The position numbers were made by a program, and so were the translations under genes. Shown in pieces: positions 16,590-25,047 of a stretch of 64,000 nucleotides of DNA. The notes beneath the pieces were generated by a model. The model saw nothing but the letters and a program-made list of their open reading frames with translations. It was not told the origin of the DNA and did no database searches. The stretch lies in the NCBI RefSeq assembly GCF_007747215.1, contig NZ_CP036273.1, forward strand, positions 1,410,322 to 1,474,321, read 5' to 3'. The stretch is from Urbifossiella limnaea (GTDB taxonomy: Bacteria > Planctomycetota > Planctomycetia > Gemmatales > Gemmataceae). The number at the start of each line of letters is the position of its first letter. Within the stretch, counting starts at the first letter, position 1.

Positions 16590-16906
16590 CCCACACCGTC
16601 GTGGTTCACCCGCCGGCCGAGTCGGCCGTTCTTCGCAACGCGAACTGGCTGCGCCGGAACTACTCGTCTCGTTCGGCGGACCGCTGGAACGACGGGATTG
16701 TGGCCGCGCTCGCCGGGTTGGCGACGAACCCCGATCGCTGCCCGGAGGCCGACGAGGCGTCTGACCTGGGGCTCGCCCTGCGGCAACTCTTGCACGGCCG
16801 CCGGCCGCACGTGTTCCGCATCCTGTTCACCATCGACGGCAACACCGTGAACATCCACCACATCCGCCACGCCGCCCAGGACCGGCTCACGGCCGACGCC
16901 CTCTGA
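16586..16906 (+). CDS. RelE/ParE-family toxin
   Basis: A 106-residue protein with the ParE/RelE layout: THTVVVHPPAESAVLR, the helical hairpin WLRRNYSSRSADRWNDGIVA, and the strand-rich end HVFRILFTIDGNTVNIHHIRH followed by AAQDRL. Toxins of this type act on ribosome-bound mRNA or DNA gyrase; which one applies cannot be told here. GTG start 16586 lies in the antitoxin stop region, typical of coupled pairs. This is the second such pair in the window and is not similar in sequence to the first. Confidence 0.75.
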   Translation: MTHTVVVHPPAESAVLRNANWLRRNYSSRSADRWNDGIVAALAGLATNPDRCPEADEASDLGLALRQLLHGRRPHVFRILFTIDGNTVNIHHIRHAAQDRLTADAL

Positions 16907-16912
16907 CGCTGC

Positions 16913-17497
16913 TCACGGCACCAGCCACGCGTACACCGCGACCCCCGCCGCGCCGCCGAGCAGCAGCAGCAGCGCGCCCCACTTCCCGCGCGACTTCAGC
17001 GACCACCACAGCACCAGGCCCGTCGCCGAGATCACCAGCATCAGCACGCACACCACGTCGATCAGCAGCATCCACGGCCGGCCGCTGTACTTCCCCTTGT
17101 GCAGGTCCACCGCCACCGCCGCCCAGCCGCGCGACTCCACCGTCACCGTCGCGCGGCCGTCGCTGCGGCGGACCTCGGCCAGCGTCCGCTCGCCGGGGCG
17201 GAGGTACTCCACCTCCACCGTCTCCTCGTCGGCCCGGTACGACTTCACCTCGCCGCGGGCGCCGAACGCCCGGCGCACGCCCTCGCTCACGTCCAGCCGG
17301 TCGGCCGACGGGTTCGTCGCCTCGGGAACGGTTCCCTCGGCCGTGCGGGTCGTCGGCTCGTCGGGGAGGAACCACGCCTCGTGGTTCAGCATGAACCCGG
17401 TGACGGAGAAGAACAGGATCAGCGCCAGCCCGGCCAGCGTGAGGTACAGGTGCGCGGCGCGGGCGACCTTCAGCAGCCGGCGGTAGGCGGGCGACAT
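16913..17497 (-). CDS. PepSY-associated transmembrane protein
   Basis: A 194-residue membrane protein. The first helix (AHLYLTLAGLALILFFSVTGFML) ends in NHEAWF. A periplasmic domain of ~100 residues resembles PepSY (SEGVRRAFGARGEVKSYRAD; LHKGKYSGRPWMLLIDVV). Two C-terminal helices follow. Proteins of this type pair with ApbE-like FMN transferases and take part in transmembrane electron transfer, for example to iron. Here it follows the ApbE-DUF2271 gene with a 3-bp gap, which supports that role. Confidence 0.8.
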   Translation of the reverse strand: MSPAYRRLLKVARAAHLYLTLAGLALILFFSVTGFMLNHEAWFLPDEPTTRTAEGTVPEATNPSADRLDVSEGVRRAFGARGEVKSYRADEETVEVEYLRPGERTLAEVRRSDGRATVTVESRGWAAVAVDLHKGKYSGRPWMLLIDVVCVLMLVISATGLVLWWSLKSRGKWGALLLLLGGAAGVAVYAWLVP

Positions 17498-17500
17498 CGG

Positions 17501-18982
17501 TTACTTCTTCCCCGGGCCGTACGTCACGACCGTCTCGCCGGTCTCCTCGTTGGCGGGCAGCTTCAGCGTCGCCGGCTCGCCCCTCAGCGCGATCTTGCCG
17601 GCCTGCCGGACGTGCTTGCCGTGCTCGCGGTGGACCTCGACGCGGACCGTGTACTCGCCGCGCGGCACCGGCACGCCCTTCTCGTCCTTGCCGTCCCAGC
17701 CGAGCTCGTACTTGCCGGGGCCGCGGGTGGCGCGGGTCACCGTCTTCACCAACCCGCCGTCGAGCTTGCCGATCTTCCACCAGTCGCTCAAGTCCTTCAG
17801 CCAGCGGCCCTCGTTGCCCCACACGCCGATGGTCTTGACCGCCTTCCCGCCGGCGTCCTCGACGTACACGGCGACGTAGGGCCGGCGGTACTTGCGGGCG
17901 TTCTCGATCTTCGGCAGTTCCAGCGCGACCGTGACGCCGTACCCGCCCGGCCACGGCTCACCCTTCGCGTCCTGGGCGACGGCGACGGCCGGGCCGAGCG
18001 GCGTGTCCGGGGCGCCGCCGGCGCCGAACAACGCCGCCGTGAGGGCGCCGGCGGCGACGGCCTTGCGGTAGCCCGGCCGCGCCCGCACGACGGCTTCGAG
18101 CGCGAAGCCGGGGCTGCGGAACCGCCGGCCGTCGGCGTCCACGATGAAGGCCGCGGCGCCGGGGAATTCGGCGACGAGCCGCAGGCCGGCGGCCGGGTCG
18201 AGCACGGCCAGTGCGGTCGCCAGTAGGTTCGCCGTCAGGCTGTCGGCGGCGATCACGGTCGCGGAGGCGACGCGGTCGGCAGGACGGCCGGTGCGCGGGT
18301 CGATGAGGTGCGACAGCCGGGCGTCACCGACGGCGTAGCCGCGCTGGTAGCCGCCGCTGGTGGCGACGGAGGCGTTCCGCAGCCGGACGGCGCCGAGCGG
18401 GCGGGCGGTCTCGGCCGGGGCGAACGGGTTCTGCACGCCGACGACGTGGGCCGCACCGCCCCAGCCGATCAGGTCGCCGCCGAGGTTCACGAGCCCGGCC
18501 GCGGCGCCGGCGGCGAGGGCGGCGCATTTCGCGCGGTCGAGGGCGAACCCCTTCGCGCCGGCGTTCAGGTCGAGCGGGTGCGGCGTGGTGCGGGTCACGG
18601 CGTCGGCCGTCGCCACCCAGCCCCGGCACTGGAGCTCCGCGGTCAGCCGGGCCAGCGCGTCGGCGGTCGGTTCGCGGCCCGTCGCTTCGGCGTCCGTCCA
18701 AACCCGGCCCAGCGCCGCGACGAGCGGGTTGAGCGCGCCGCCGGTCCGCGGGGCGACGCGGTCGTACCCGTCGAGCACGGCCCGAAGCGCGGTGGAACCC
18801 GGCACCGGCCCCCGGTTCAGTTGCTCCAACTCGCTGTCGGCGTTGCGGGGGCTGAACACGCGGCCGACGGCATCGACCTCGCCGAGTACCGCGGCCGCGG
18901 CGCGGTCCGGGTCGGCGGCCGTGAGCCACAGGTCGAGCGACGTGCCGAGGACGTGGTCGAAGTGAAACGCGAGTTGCGTCAT
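17501..18982 (-). CDS. ApbE-like FAD:protein FMN transferase fused to DUF2271
   Basis: A 493-residue fusion. Residues ~1-300 are an ApbE domain, which attaches FMN covalently to a Thr or Ser of a partner. Hallmarks are FSPRNADSELEQLNRG, LDLNAGAKGFALDRA, GLVNLGGDLIGWG and SHLIDPRTGRPA. Residues ~340-493 are a DUF2271 domain (GYGVTVALELPKIENARKYRRPYVAVYVE is its opening stretch, shown here only in part). A short basic-hydrophobic segment (~305-325) lies between them. It starts a two-gene operon with the PepSY membrane protein. Likely part of a flavin-based redox system at the membrane. Confidence 0.85.
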   Translation of the reverse strand: MTQLAFHFDHVLGTSLDLWLTAADPDRAAAAVLGEVDAVGRVFSPRNADSELEQLNRGPVPGSTALRAVLDGYDRVAPRTGGALNPLVAALGRVWTDAEATGREPTADALARLTAELQCRGWVATADAVTRTTPHPLDLNAGAKGFALDRAKCAALAAGAAAGLVNLGGDLIGWGGAAHVVGVQNPFAPAETARPLGAVRLRNASVATSGGYQRGYAVGDARLSHLIDPRTGRPADRVASATVIAADSLTANLLATALAVLDPAAGLRLVAEFPGAAAFIVDADGRRFRSPGFALEAVVRARPGYRKAVAAGALTAALFGAGGAPDTPLGPAVAVAQDAKGEPWPGGYGVTVALELPKIENARKYRRPYVAVYVEDAGGKAVKTIGVWGNEGRWLKDLSDWWKIGKLDGGLVKTVTRATRGPGKYELGWDGKDEKGVPVPRGEYTVRVEVHREHGKHVRQAGKIALRGEPATLKLPANEETGETVVTYGPGKK

Positions 18983-19068
18983 CGGTCGGCTTCCGGTCGG
19001 AGTGACGCCTCTGTCTTACGCCCCGCGGGCCGCAGGGGTGCGGTTTCTCACCCGTCGTTCATGCGGCG

Positions 19069-19074
19069 TAGAAT
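19069..19074 (+). promoter_or_regulatory. TAGAAT -10-like element
   Basis: TAGAAT within GCGTAGAATGCC, 24 nt before the ATG at 19099. No clear -35 element is seen. Confidence 0.35.
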
Positions 19075-19098
19075 GCCGCCCAGGAAGAGGGACTGCCA

Positions 19099-19530
19099 AT
19101 GCCCGCGTGGTTGCACGAGCTCCTGCCGGCCGGCTGGACGGGGTGGGAGGTGGCGGTCGCGGCCACGGTCGTCAGCGTGGCGTCGGCGGTGGTCAGCGTG
19201 TTCGCCGTGGGGGCGGTGCTGGCCCGGCTGCCGGCCGACTACTTCGTCAACCCCGCGGCCCGCGCCGGGTACGTGAAGCGCCACCCGGTCACGCACGTGC
19301 TGCTGGTCGTCGGCCGCAACCTGCTCGGCTACTTACTGCTCGTGCTGGGCGTGGTGTTGTCGCTGCCCGGCGTGCCGGGGCAGGGCGTGCTGACGGTCCT
19401 GATGGGGGTGATGCTGATCGACCTGCCGGGCAAGGACCGCTTCGCCTGGTGGCTCGTGGCGCGGCGCCCGGTCCTGGCGGCGGTGAACCGCATGCGGGCG
19501 CGGGTGGGGCGGGACCCGTTGATGGTCTAA
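19099..19530 (+). CDS. Small membrane protein (PGPGW-like)
   Basis: A 143-residue integral membrane protein with helices near residues 18-42 (VAVAATVVSVASAVVSVFAVG) and 70-115 (LLVVGRNLLGYLLLVLGVVL, then VLTVLMGVMLIDL). The segment LPGVPGQGVLTVLMG resembles the PGPGW membrane family, though the exact motif is altered. It is monocistronic. The stop lies 5 nt from an inverted repeat. Function unknown. Confidence 0.6.
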   Translation: MPAWLHELLPAGWTGWEVAVAATVVSVASAVVSVFAVGAVLARLPADYFVNPAARAGYVKRHPVTHVLLVVGRNLLGYLLLVLGVVLSLPGVPGQGVLTVLMGVMLIDLPGKDRFAWWLVARRPVLAAVNRMRARVGRDPLMV

Positions 19531-19534
19531 ACTG

Positions 19535-19614
19535 TCGAGTTTCGAGTTCGGAAGCAGGTAGAAGGCCATCGGACTGCCCCGGGCCTTCCCGCATCGTCAG
19601 AACTCGAAACTCGA
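19535..19614. terminator. Inverted repeat built of CTCGAAA units
   Basis: 15-bp perfect arms at 19535-19549 and 19600-19614. The right side continues with further ACTCGAAAC copies to 19634, giving a tandem look. It lies between the small membrane protein stop (19530) and the convergent TadE-like stop (19635). Confidence 0.65.
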
Positions 19615-19634
19615 AACGGCTCAACTCGAAACGG

Positions 19635-20201
19635 TTACCCCTCGCTCCCCATCACCGCGGTGACCTCGACCGGGATGTAGTCGGGGATGATGCTGAGCTT
19701 CAGCCGGCCGATGTCGATGTTCAGCGGGATGACCGGCCGGTACGTCCCCTTCACCGTCACCGCGATCCGGTCGGTGAACGTCGCCGCGTTCCAGTCGGCC
19801 ACCGGGTTCCCGGCGGAGTACGTCTTGAACGGGTCCACCGTCGACCCGGACGGGTTGGACTTGGGCACCACCTTCGGCGGGCTGCTGGCGAACCCCGACG
19901 AGTCGCACGAGTACACGGCGATCTGGCACCCCTGGACGTGCTTGTCGATGCCGCCGAGGCGGGCCTTCGTGTACGCCACGATGGCCGCCTGCTTCGCCGC
20001 GACCTGGTCCGACGGGCAGTGCACGTTCACCGCGGCGTACCGGGCGCCGTCGCGGGCCGCGTTGTTGGTGACGTGGAGCACCATCAGGAACCGGCAGTAC
20101 TCGAAGATGCCGAACAGCACCAGGAGGAACACGCCGATCACCAGCGCCGACTCGACCAGGGTGGAGCCGCGGCGGCGGGTCGGGCGGGTCGTGAGACGCA
20201 T
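19635..20201 (-). CDS. TadE/TadG-like pseudopilin
   Basis: A 188-residue protein with the TadE-like N terminus: a basic leader (MRLTTRPTRRRGS), then STLVESALVIGVFLLVLFG with the conserved Glu five residues into the hydrophobic helix, then FEYCRFLMVLHVTNNAARDGARYAA. The C-terminal part is extracytoplasmic. TadE-like minor pseudopilins belong to Flp/Tad pili. ATG 20201 is chosen because the upstream in-frame region is the repeat-rich spacer. It is the second of two such genes, but no prepilin peptidase, ATPase or secretin gene is near. Confidence 0.82.
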   Translation of the reverse strand: MRLTTRPTRRRGSTLVESALVIGVFLLVLFGIFEYCRFLMVLHVTNNAARDGARYAAVNVHCPSDQVAAKQAAIVAYTKARLGGIDKHVQGCQIAVYSCDSSGFASSPPKVVPKSNPSGSTVDPFKTYSAGNPVADWNAATFTDRIAVTVKGTYRPVIPLNIDIGRLKLSIIPDYIPVEVTAVMGSEG

Positions 20202-20204
20202 GGG

Positions 20205-20301
20205 AGCCTCGGGAGTCGGGAGACACGAGACGGGAGGCACGAGACGGGAGGCAGGGCACACCAGTTCGGACTGACTCCTGTCTCCTGGTCCCTGCCCCCT
20301 G
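20205..20301. repeat. Imperfect repeat-rich spacer between the two TadE-like genes
   Basis: The left part carries two copies of ACGAGACGGGAGGC and related GGGAG units; the right part (CTGTCTCCTGGTCCCTGCC) is its approximate complement. It resembles a decayed version of the tandem-arm hairpins found at other gene ends in the window. Confidence 0.5.
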
Positions 20302-20844
20302 TCAGAACGACGGCAGGGTCTCGTTCACGCTGAACGGGTCGTCCACGAGCATCCGCCAGGCCACCTTGAACGTCAGCTGTTGCGGCCGGATGAACCCCAG
20401 GTTCACCCACCGCACCTTGTCCCAGTTCACGCTCACGGTCACCTCGAACGGCTGGTTCTTGATCCCCTCGTAGGGCTCCGTCCCGCCGCCGGTGGTGAAC
20501 GCGAACGTGACCGTGATGTCCGACAACTGCAGGTTGCTCAGCCCGGCCGCCAGCAGGTACTGGTACACCACGTCGCGCACGTTCGGGTTGCCGGTGCTGG
20601 TGCGGATCTGGATGATCGTGCCGTCCGACCGGATGGTGGTGCCCTGGGCCGCCAGCCGGGCGCCCTCGCGGGCGGCGTTGCTGACGATCTGCTGGACCTG
20701 TACCATCCGCCCGACCTCCCAGATGCCGATCATCAGGGGGACGATGAAGACGGCGAACGTCCAGCCCATCTCGACGGCGGCGACCCCGGCCCGGACGACG
20801 GGGCTGGCGGTGCGGCGGCGGAGGCTGATCGGACGGAGGCGCAT
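20302..20844 (-). CDS. TadE-like pseudopilin
   Basis: A 180-residue protein. After a basic leader (MRLRPISLRRRTAS) comes VAAVEMGWTFAVFIVPLMIG with the family Glu at the start of the helix, then VGRMVQVQQIVSNAAREGARLAA, a close parallel of the downstream gene's NNAARDGARYAA. It is the first gene of a two-gene minus-strand unit. ATG 20844 is preceded by GGGAG. Probably a pilus-type or surface envelope component. Confidence 0.82.
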   Translation of the reverse strand: MRLRPISLRRRTASPVVRAGVAAVEMGWTFAVFIVPLMIGIWEVGRMVQVQQIVSNAAREGARLAAQGTTIRSDGTIIQIRTSTGNPNVRDVVYQYLLAAGLSNLQLSDITVTFAFTTGGGTEPYEGIKNQPFEVTVSVNWDKVRWVNLGFIRPQQLTFKVAWRMLVDDPFSVNETLPSF

Positions 20845-21078
20845 CGGAACTCCCTCGGCGGGCGGGGCGGGCGAACCGTCCCCGGAACAACCGTAGAACA
20901 GCCCACCCCCCGTGCAACCGCCGGCGGCCGAAAACCCAGGTCGGGCCGCCGACGAGCTCCCGGATTCGGCCGCGGCGCGAACCGCGGGGAATCCGCCCGC
21001 GGCGGCCGCCGGAGTACCAGCCTGTACTAGGTTTTTCCCACAGGCCGCCGTCGGCGGCCGCTCACCTGCCGCACCGCG

Positions 21079-22371
21079 ATGCGCCGGCCGGACACTCTCG
21101 ACGACGCCGTCGCCCTGGTCCGCAGCAGCGGGCTGGTGGACCCCGACGACCTGCGGCGGTTCCTCGACCTGTTCGCGCGAACAGGCCTGGGCGGCGGCCC
21201 CGCCGACGCCCGCTTGTCGCCGTCCGGCGTCCTCGACCTGATGGTCGAGGAGGGGCTCCTCACCCGGTTCCAGTCGCACGAGATCGGTGCCGGCCGGCCG
21301 TACCTGTGGGTCGGCCCGTACCGCGTCCTGGACGAGCTCGGCCGCGGCGGCATGGGCCGCGTCTTCCTCGCCGCCGCCCCGGACGGCGAGCTCGTGGCCG
21401 TGAAGGTGTTGGCCGCCGGGCTGCGCGACGACCCCGTGGCCCGCGCCCGGCTGCGGCAGGAAGCCCGCGCCGGGGCCGCGATCCGCCACCCCAACGTCGT
21501 CCGCGTCCTCGCCGCCGAACCGGACCACGACCCGCCGCACCTGGTGATGGAATTCGTGGACGGCGTCAGCCTCCAGGCGGCCGTCTCCCGCCACGGCACG
21601 TTCGCGGCCCCGGAAGCGGCCGCCGTCGGCGTCGCCGTCGCCGCGGCACTGACGCCGGCCGCGGCGGTCGGGCTCGTCCACCGCGACATCAAGCCGGCGA
21701 ACGTGCTGGTGACGCGGACGGGTGGCGTAAAGGTACTGGACCTGGGCGTGGCCCGGTTCGAGACCGACCCGGTCTCCCGCCGGCTCGAGTCCGCCGTGGT
21801 GGTGGGAACCGTCGACTACCTGGCCCCGGAGCAGGCCGAGGACAGTTCGGCGGTCGGCCCGGCGGCGGACCAGTACGGCCTCGGGGCGACGCTATACTTC
21901 CTGCTCGCCGGGCACCCGCCGTACCCGGAGGCGGACCTGGGGCGGAAGCTGGCGCTGAAGGCCGACGCCGACGCGCCGCGGCTGACGTCGCTGCGGCCGG
22001 ACGTGCCCGAAGGGCTGTCCGTGGTGGTGTCGAGGCTGATGGCGCGGCGGCCGGTCGACCGCTACCCCACGCCGGCGGCGGCGGCGGCGGCGCTGGCCCC
22101 GTGGGCCGACCCGGGGCCACGCTTCCCGGCCCGGCTGTTCCGCCCGCCGCCGACCGCCGGGGACGGCGCCGGTCCGCCGACCGAGTCGGGGGCGGAGCCG
22201 TCGATCACGCCGCCGCCGCCGACACGGCGGATCGTGCGGCCGCGGCCGCTGGCGGAGACGACTCCCGCGCCGGCTGTGGACGAGACGGGCGACTCGACGC
22301 TGGAAGTCCGCGTGCCGCGGCAGGCGGACCCGAGCTGGTGGGCGCGCTGGCTGGAAACCTGGCCTCGCTGA
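21079..22371 (+). CDS. Eukaryotic-type Ser/Thr protein kinase
   Basis: A 430-residue soluble kinase. An N-terminal module of ~75 residues (ALVRSSGLVDPDDLRRFLD, then MVEEGLLTRFQSHEI) precedes the kinase domain and is related to that of the second kinase here. Kinase motifs are LGRGGMGRVFLA (P-loop), VAVKVL (Lys), HRDIKPANVLV (catalytic loop), LDLGVAR in place of DFG, and YLAPEQ. The C terminus is Pro-rich and has no clear membrane helix. Substrates are unknown. A surface repeat protein follows on the same strand 155 bp downstream. Confidence 0.9.
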   Translation: MRRPDTLDDAVALVRSSGLVDPDDLRRFLDLFARTGLGGGPADARLSPSGVLDLMVEEGLLTRFQSHEIGAGRPYLWVGPYRVLDELGRGGMGRVFLAAAPDGELVAVKVLAAGLRDDPVARARLRQEARAGAAIRHPNVVRVLAAEPDHDPPHLVMEFVDGVSLQAAVSRHGTFAAPEAAAVGVAVAAALTPAAAVGLVHRDIKPANVLVTRTGGVKVLDLGVARFETDPVSRRLESAVVVGTVDYLAPEQAEDSSAVGPAADQYGLGATLYFLLAGHPPYPEADLGRKLALKADADAPRLTSLRPDVPEGLSVVVSRLMARRPVDRYPTPAAAAAALAPWADPGPRFPARLFRPPPTAGDGAGPPTESGAEPSITPPPPTRRIVRPRPLAETTPAPAVDETGDSTLEVRVPRQADPSWWARWLETWPR

Positions 22372-22526
22372 GACCCGCCGGCGCGGCCGGATCGCTCTTC
22401 CCAGTTTTCCCAGAGTTCCCATCCGGCTCCCCTTCCCCGGAGCCTGCTGTTCCACCATCTTCAATCCGTAAAATAGCCTGCCGAACCGCGGGGCCGTCGC
22501 GCCTCCTCGACCGACAGGACCGTCGC

Positions 22527-24851
22527 ATGACTTTTTCCGTCCTCCGCCCCGAACTGCTCGAAGCCCGGGAGGTGCCCGCCCTCGTCGGCGGCCTCGACCC
22601 GTCGTTCGGCACCGCCGGCGTCGCCACCGCCTCGTTCGGCGGCACCGACACCGCCGCCGCCGTCGCCGTGCAGCCGGACGGCAAGGTGGTCGTCGTCGGC
22701 ACCACGTCGGTGAACAACGACTTTGCCGTGGCCCGGTTCAACCCCGACGGCACGCCCGACACCACGTTCGCCGGTACCGGCAGAGCCCGCTTCTCGTCCG
22801 GCGGCCCCGGCATCCCCGGCGGCGTCGACACGGCGACGGCCGTCGCCGTGCAGCCGGACGGCAAGATCGTCGTCGTCGGCTCCACCGACGTGGGCGGGTC
22901 GATCGACTTCGCCGTGATCCGCGTCCTGGCCGACGGCACCGGCCTCGACGCCACGTTCAGCGGCGACGGGAAGCTCGGCATCCCGTTCGACCTCGGCGGG
23001 GCGAACGCCGACCGGGCCACCGGCGTCGCGCTTCAATCCGACGGCAAGATCGTGGTCGTCGGCTCCGTGCAGGTGAGCGCGACCGACTTCGACTTCGGCG
23101 TCGTCCGGCTCGGCGCCGACGGCACGCCGGACGCCGCGTTCGACGGCGACGGCCGCCGCACGGTGGCGTTCAACCTCGGCGGCGACAACGACGACCGCGC
23201 CACGGGTGTGGCCGTGGCCGGCGACGGGAGCATCGTCGTCGGCGGGTACGCGGAGGTGGCCGCGAACGTCCACGACTTCGCCGTCGCGCGACTGTCCAGG
23301 GCCGCGGGCGCGCTCGACGCCGCGTTCGACGGCGACGGCCGGGCAACGGTGGACTTCGGAGGGGACGACTCTGCGGCCGCGGTGGCGGTGCGGGCCGACG
23401 GCCGGGTGGTGCTGGCCGGGGCCGTGGTCGGCGGCGGGGCGACGGACGCCGGTGTGGCCCAACTGACGGCCGCCGGTGCGGCCGACGCCACGTTCGGCAC
23501 CTCCGGGCGGTTGGAGTTCGTCTTCAGCACCGCGAACAGCGCCAACCCGGCGACCGGCGTCGCCCTCGATTCCCGCGGGCGGGTCGTCGTCGTCGGCCGC
23601 ACCGCGGCAACGCTCGCCGGCCCGGGGAACTTCGGCGTCGCCCGCGTGCTCGCCGACGGGTCCGCACTCGACCCGTCGTTCGGCACGGCCGGTCACGTCG
23701 AGGTCGAGGTCGGCGGCGACGACGGCGCCACCGGCGTGGTGCTGGACGCGAACGGCCGCGTCGTCGTCGCCGGCAGCACGTCGGTGGACGGCAACATCGC
23801 CGTCGCCCGGCTCATCGGGTCGGTCGAGAAGGGCGAGCGCGTCGGCGTGGGCGGCCCGACCACCGGCGCCGCCGCGGTGTACGCGCCGGACGCGGCCGGC
23901 GCCTTGCCGAACACTGCGACGGCAACCCTGGCGGCGTTCGGCACCACGACGGCCAACGTCCGCACCGCGGTCGGCGACTACGACGGCGACGGCACCGACG
24001 ACACGATGCTGGTGACCGGGCCGGGCGTGCCGATCCGCGTCGCGGTGGTGAGCGGCAAGGACGACACGACGCTGTTGGCCGCGCCGTTCGCCCCGTACAC
24101 GGAGGAATTCAGCGGCGGCGGGTTCGTCGCGGCCGGCGACTTCGACCTCGACGGCAAGGCGGAACTGGTGCTGACGCCGGACCAGGGCGGCGGCCCGCGC
24201 GTGGTTCTGTACGGCCGCACGACCGCCGGCGCGACGGTGGTGAAGGCCAGCTTCCTGGGCATCGACGACGCCAACTTCCGCGGCGGCGCCCGCGCCGCGG
24301 TCGCCGACGTGGACGGCGACGGCCGGCCGGACCTGGCGGTGGCGGCCGGCTTCGGCGGCGGCCCGCGCGTGGCCGTGTTCGCCGGCCGAACGATTCTCGC
24401 CACGCCGACGCGGTTCGTGAACGACTTCTTCGCCTTCCCCGGCGACGACGCCGTGAACCTGCGCAACGGCGCGTTCGTGGCCGCGGGCGACGTGACCGGC
24501 GACGGGTTCGCCGACCTCGTGTTCGGCGGCGGCCCCGGCGGCGCCCCGCGCGTGTTCATCCTGAGCGGGCAACTGATCGCCAGCGGGAACGTGGCCGGGG
24601 CGCAGGCGGCGCCGGTCGCCAACTTCTTCGTGGCGAACAACGCCACCGACCGCGGCGGGGTGCGAGTGGCCGTCGCCGACCTGGACGGCGACAGCAAGGC
24701 GGACGTGGTGGCCGGTAGCGGCGAGGGGAGTCCGGCAAAGGTCCGGGCGTACCTCGGCAAGAACGTCACGTCGTCGGTTGAGCCGGCCGCGTTCCAGGAC
24801 CTGTCGCTGTTCGGCGGCGGGGCGCTTGCCGGCGGCGTCTTCGTGGGGTAG
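22527..24851 (+). CDS. Delta-60 and FG-GAP repeat surface protein
   Basis: A 774-residue, probably exported protein. The N terminus lacks a normal signal peptide but has LEAREVPA at residues 11-18, shared in form with three other proteins here. Residues ~20-430 hold about seven delta-60 repeats (AVQPDGKVVVVGTT, then FAVARFNPDGTPDTTF). The rest holds FG-GAP/VCBS-like repeats with Asp-rich loops (DYDGDGTDDT, DVDGDGRPDLAVA, DLDGDSKADVVAG) that probably bind Ca. The C terminus is ALAGGVFVG. TAAAAT lies upstream at 22469. Likely adhesive or structural; the ligand is unknown. Confidence 0.8.
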   Translation: MTFSVLRPELLEAREVPALVGGLDPSFGTAGVATASFGGTDTAAAVAVQPDGKVVVVGTTSVNNDFAVARFNPDGTPDTTFAGTGRARFSSGGPGIPGGVDTATAVAVQPDGKIVVVGSTDVGGSIDFAVIRVLADGTGLDATFSGDGKLGIPFDLGGANADRATGVALQSDGKIVVVGSVQVSATDFDFGVVRLGADGTPDAAFDGDGRRTVAFNLGGDNDDRATGVAVAGDGSIVVGGYAEVAANVHDFAVARLSRAAGALDAAFDGDGRATVDFGGDDSAAAVAVRADGRVVLAGAVVGGGATDAGVAQLTAAGAADATFGTSGRLEFVFSTANSANPATGVALDSRGRVVVVGRTAATLAGPGNFGVARVLADGSALDPSFGTAGHVEVEVGGDDGATGVVLDANGRVVVAGSTSVDGNIAVARLIGSVEKGERVGVGGPTTGAAAVYAPDAAGALPNTATATLAAFGTTTANVRTAVGDYDGDGTDDTMLVTGPGVPIRVAVVSGKDDTTLLAAPFAPYTEEFSGGGFVAAGDFDLDGKAELVLTPDQGGGPRVVLYGRTTAGATVVKASFLGIDDANFRGGARAAVADVDGDGRPDLAVAAGFGGGPRVAVFAGRTILATPTRFVNDFFAFPGDDAVNLRNGAFVAAGDVTGDGFADLVFGGGPGGAPRVFILSGQLIASGNVAGAQAAPVANFFVANNATDRGGVRVAVADLDGDSKADVVAGSGEGSPAKVRAYLGKNVTSSVEPAAFQDLSLFGGGALAGGVFVG

Positions 24852-25047
24852 CCGCACCCACCTCGCCCGTTTTCACCCGTCCGCGGCACAGTCCGGGCGG
24901 CGCGGCGGTCCGCGGGGGCTGGGCAACTTCGCCCGCCCCGGCGGCGGCAGCGCCGCCGACTTTTCCGTTTATTCCGCCGCCCCGCACGACCGATACGACC
25001 GGCACCGATTGCCGCGCCGCGCGCGGCGTACCGCCCGTGAGGTCGCC

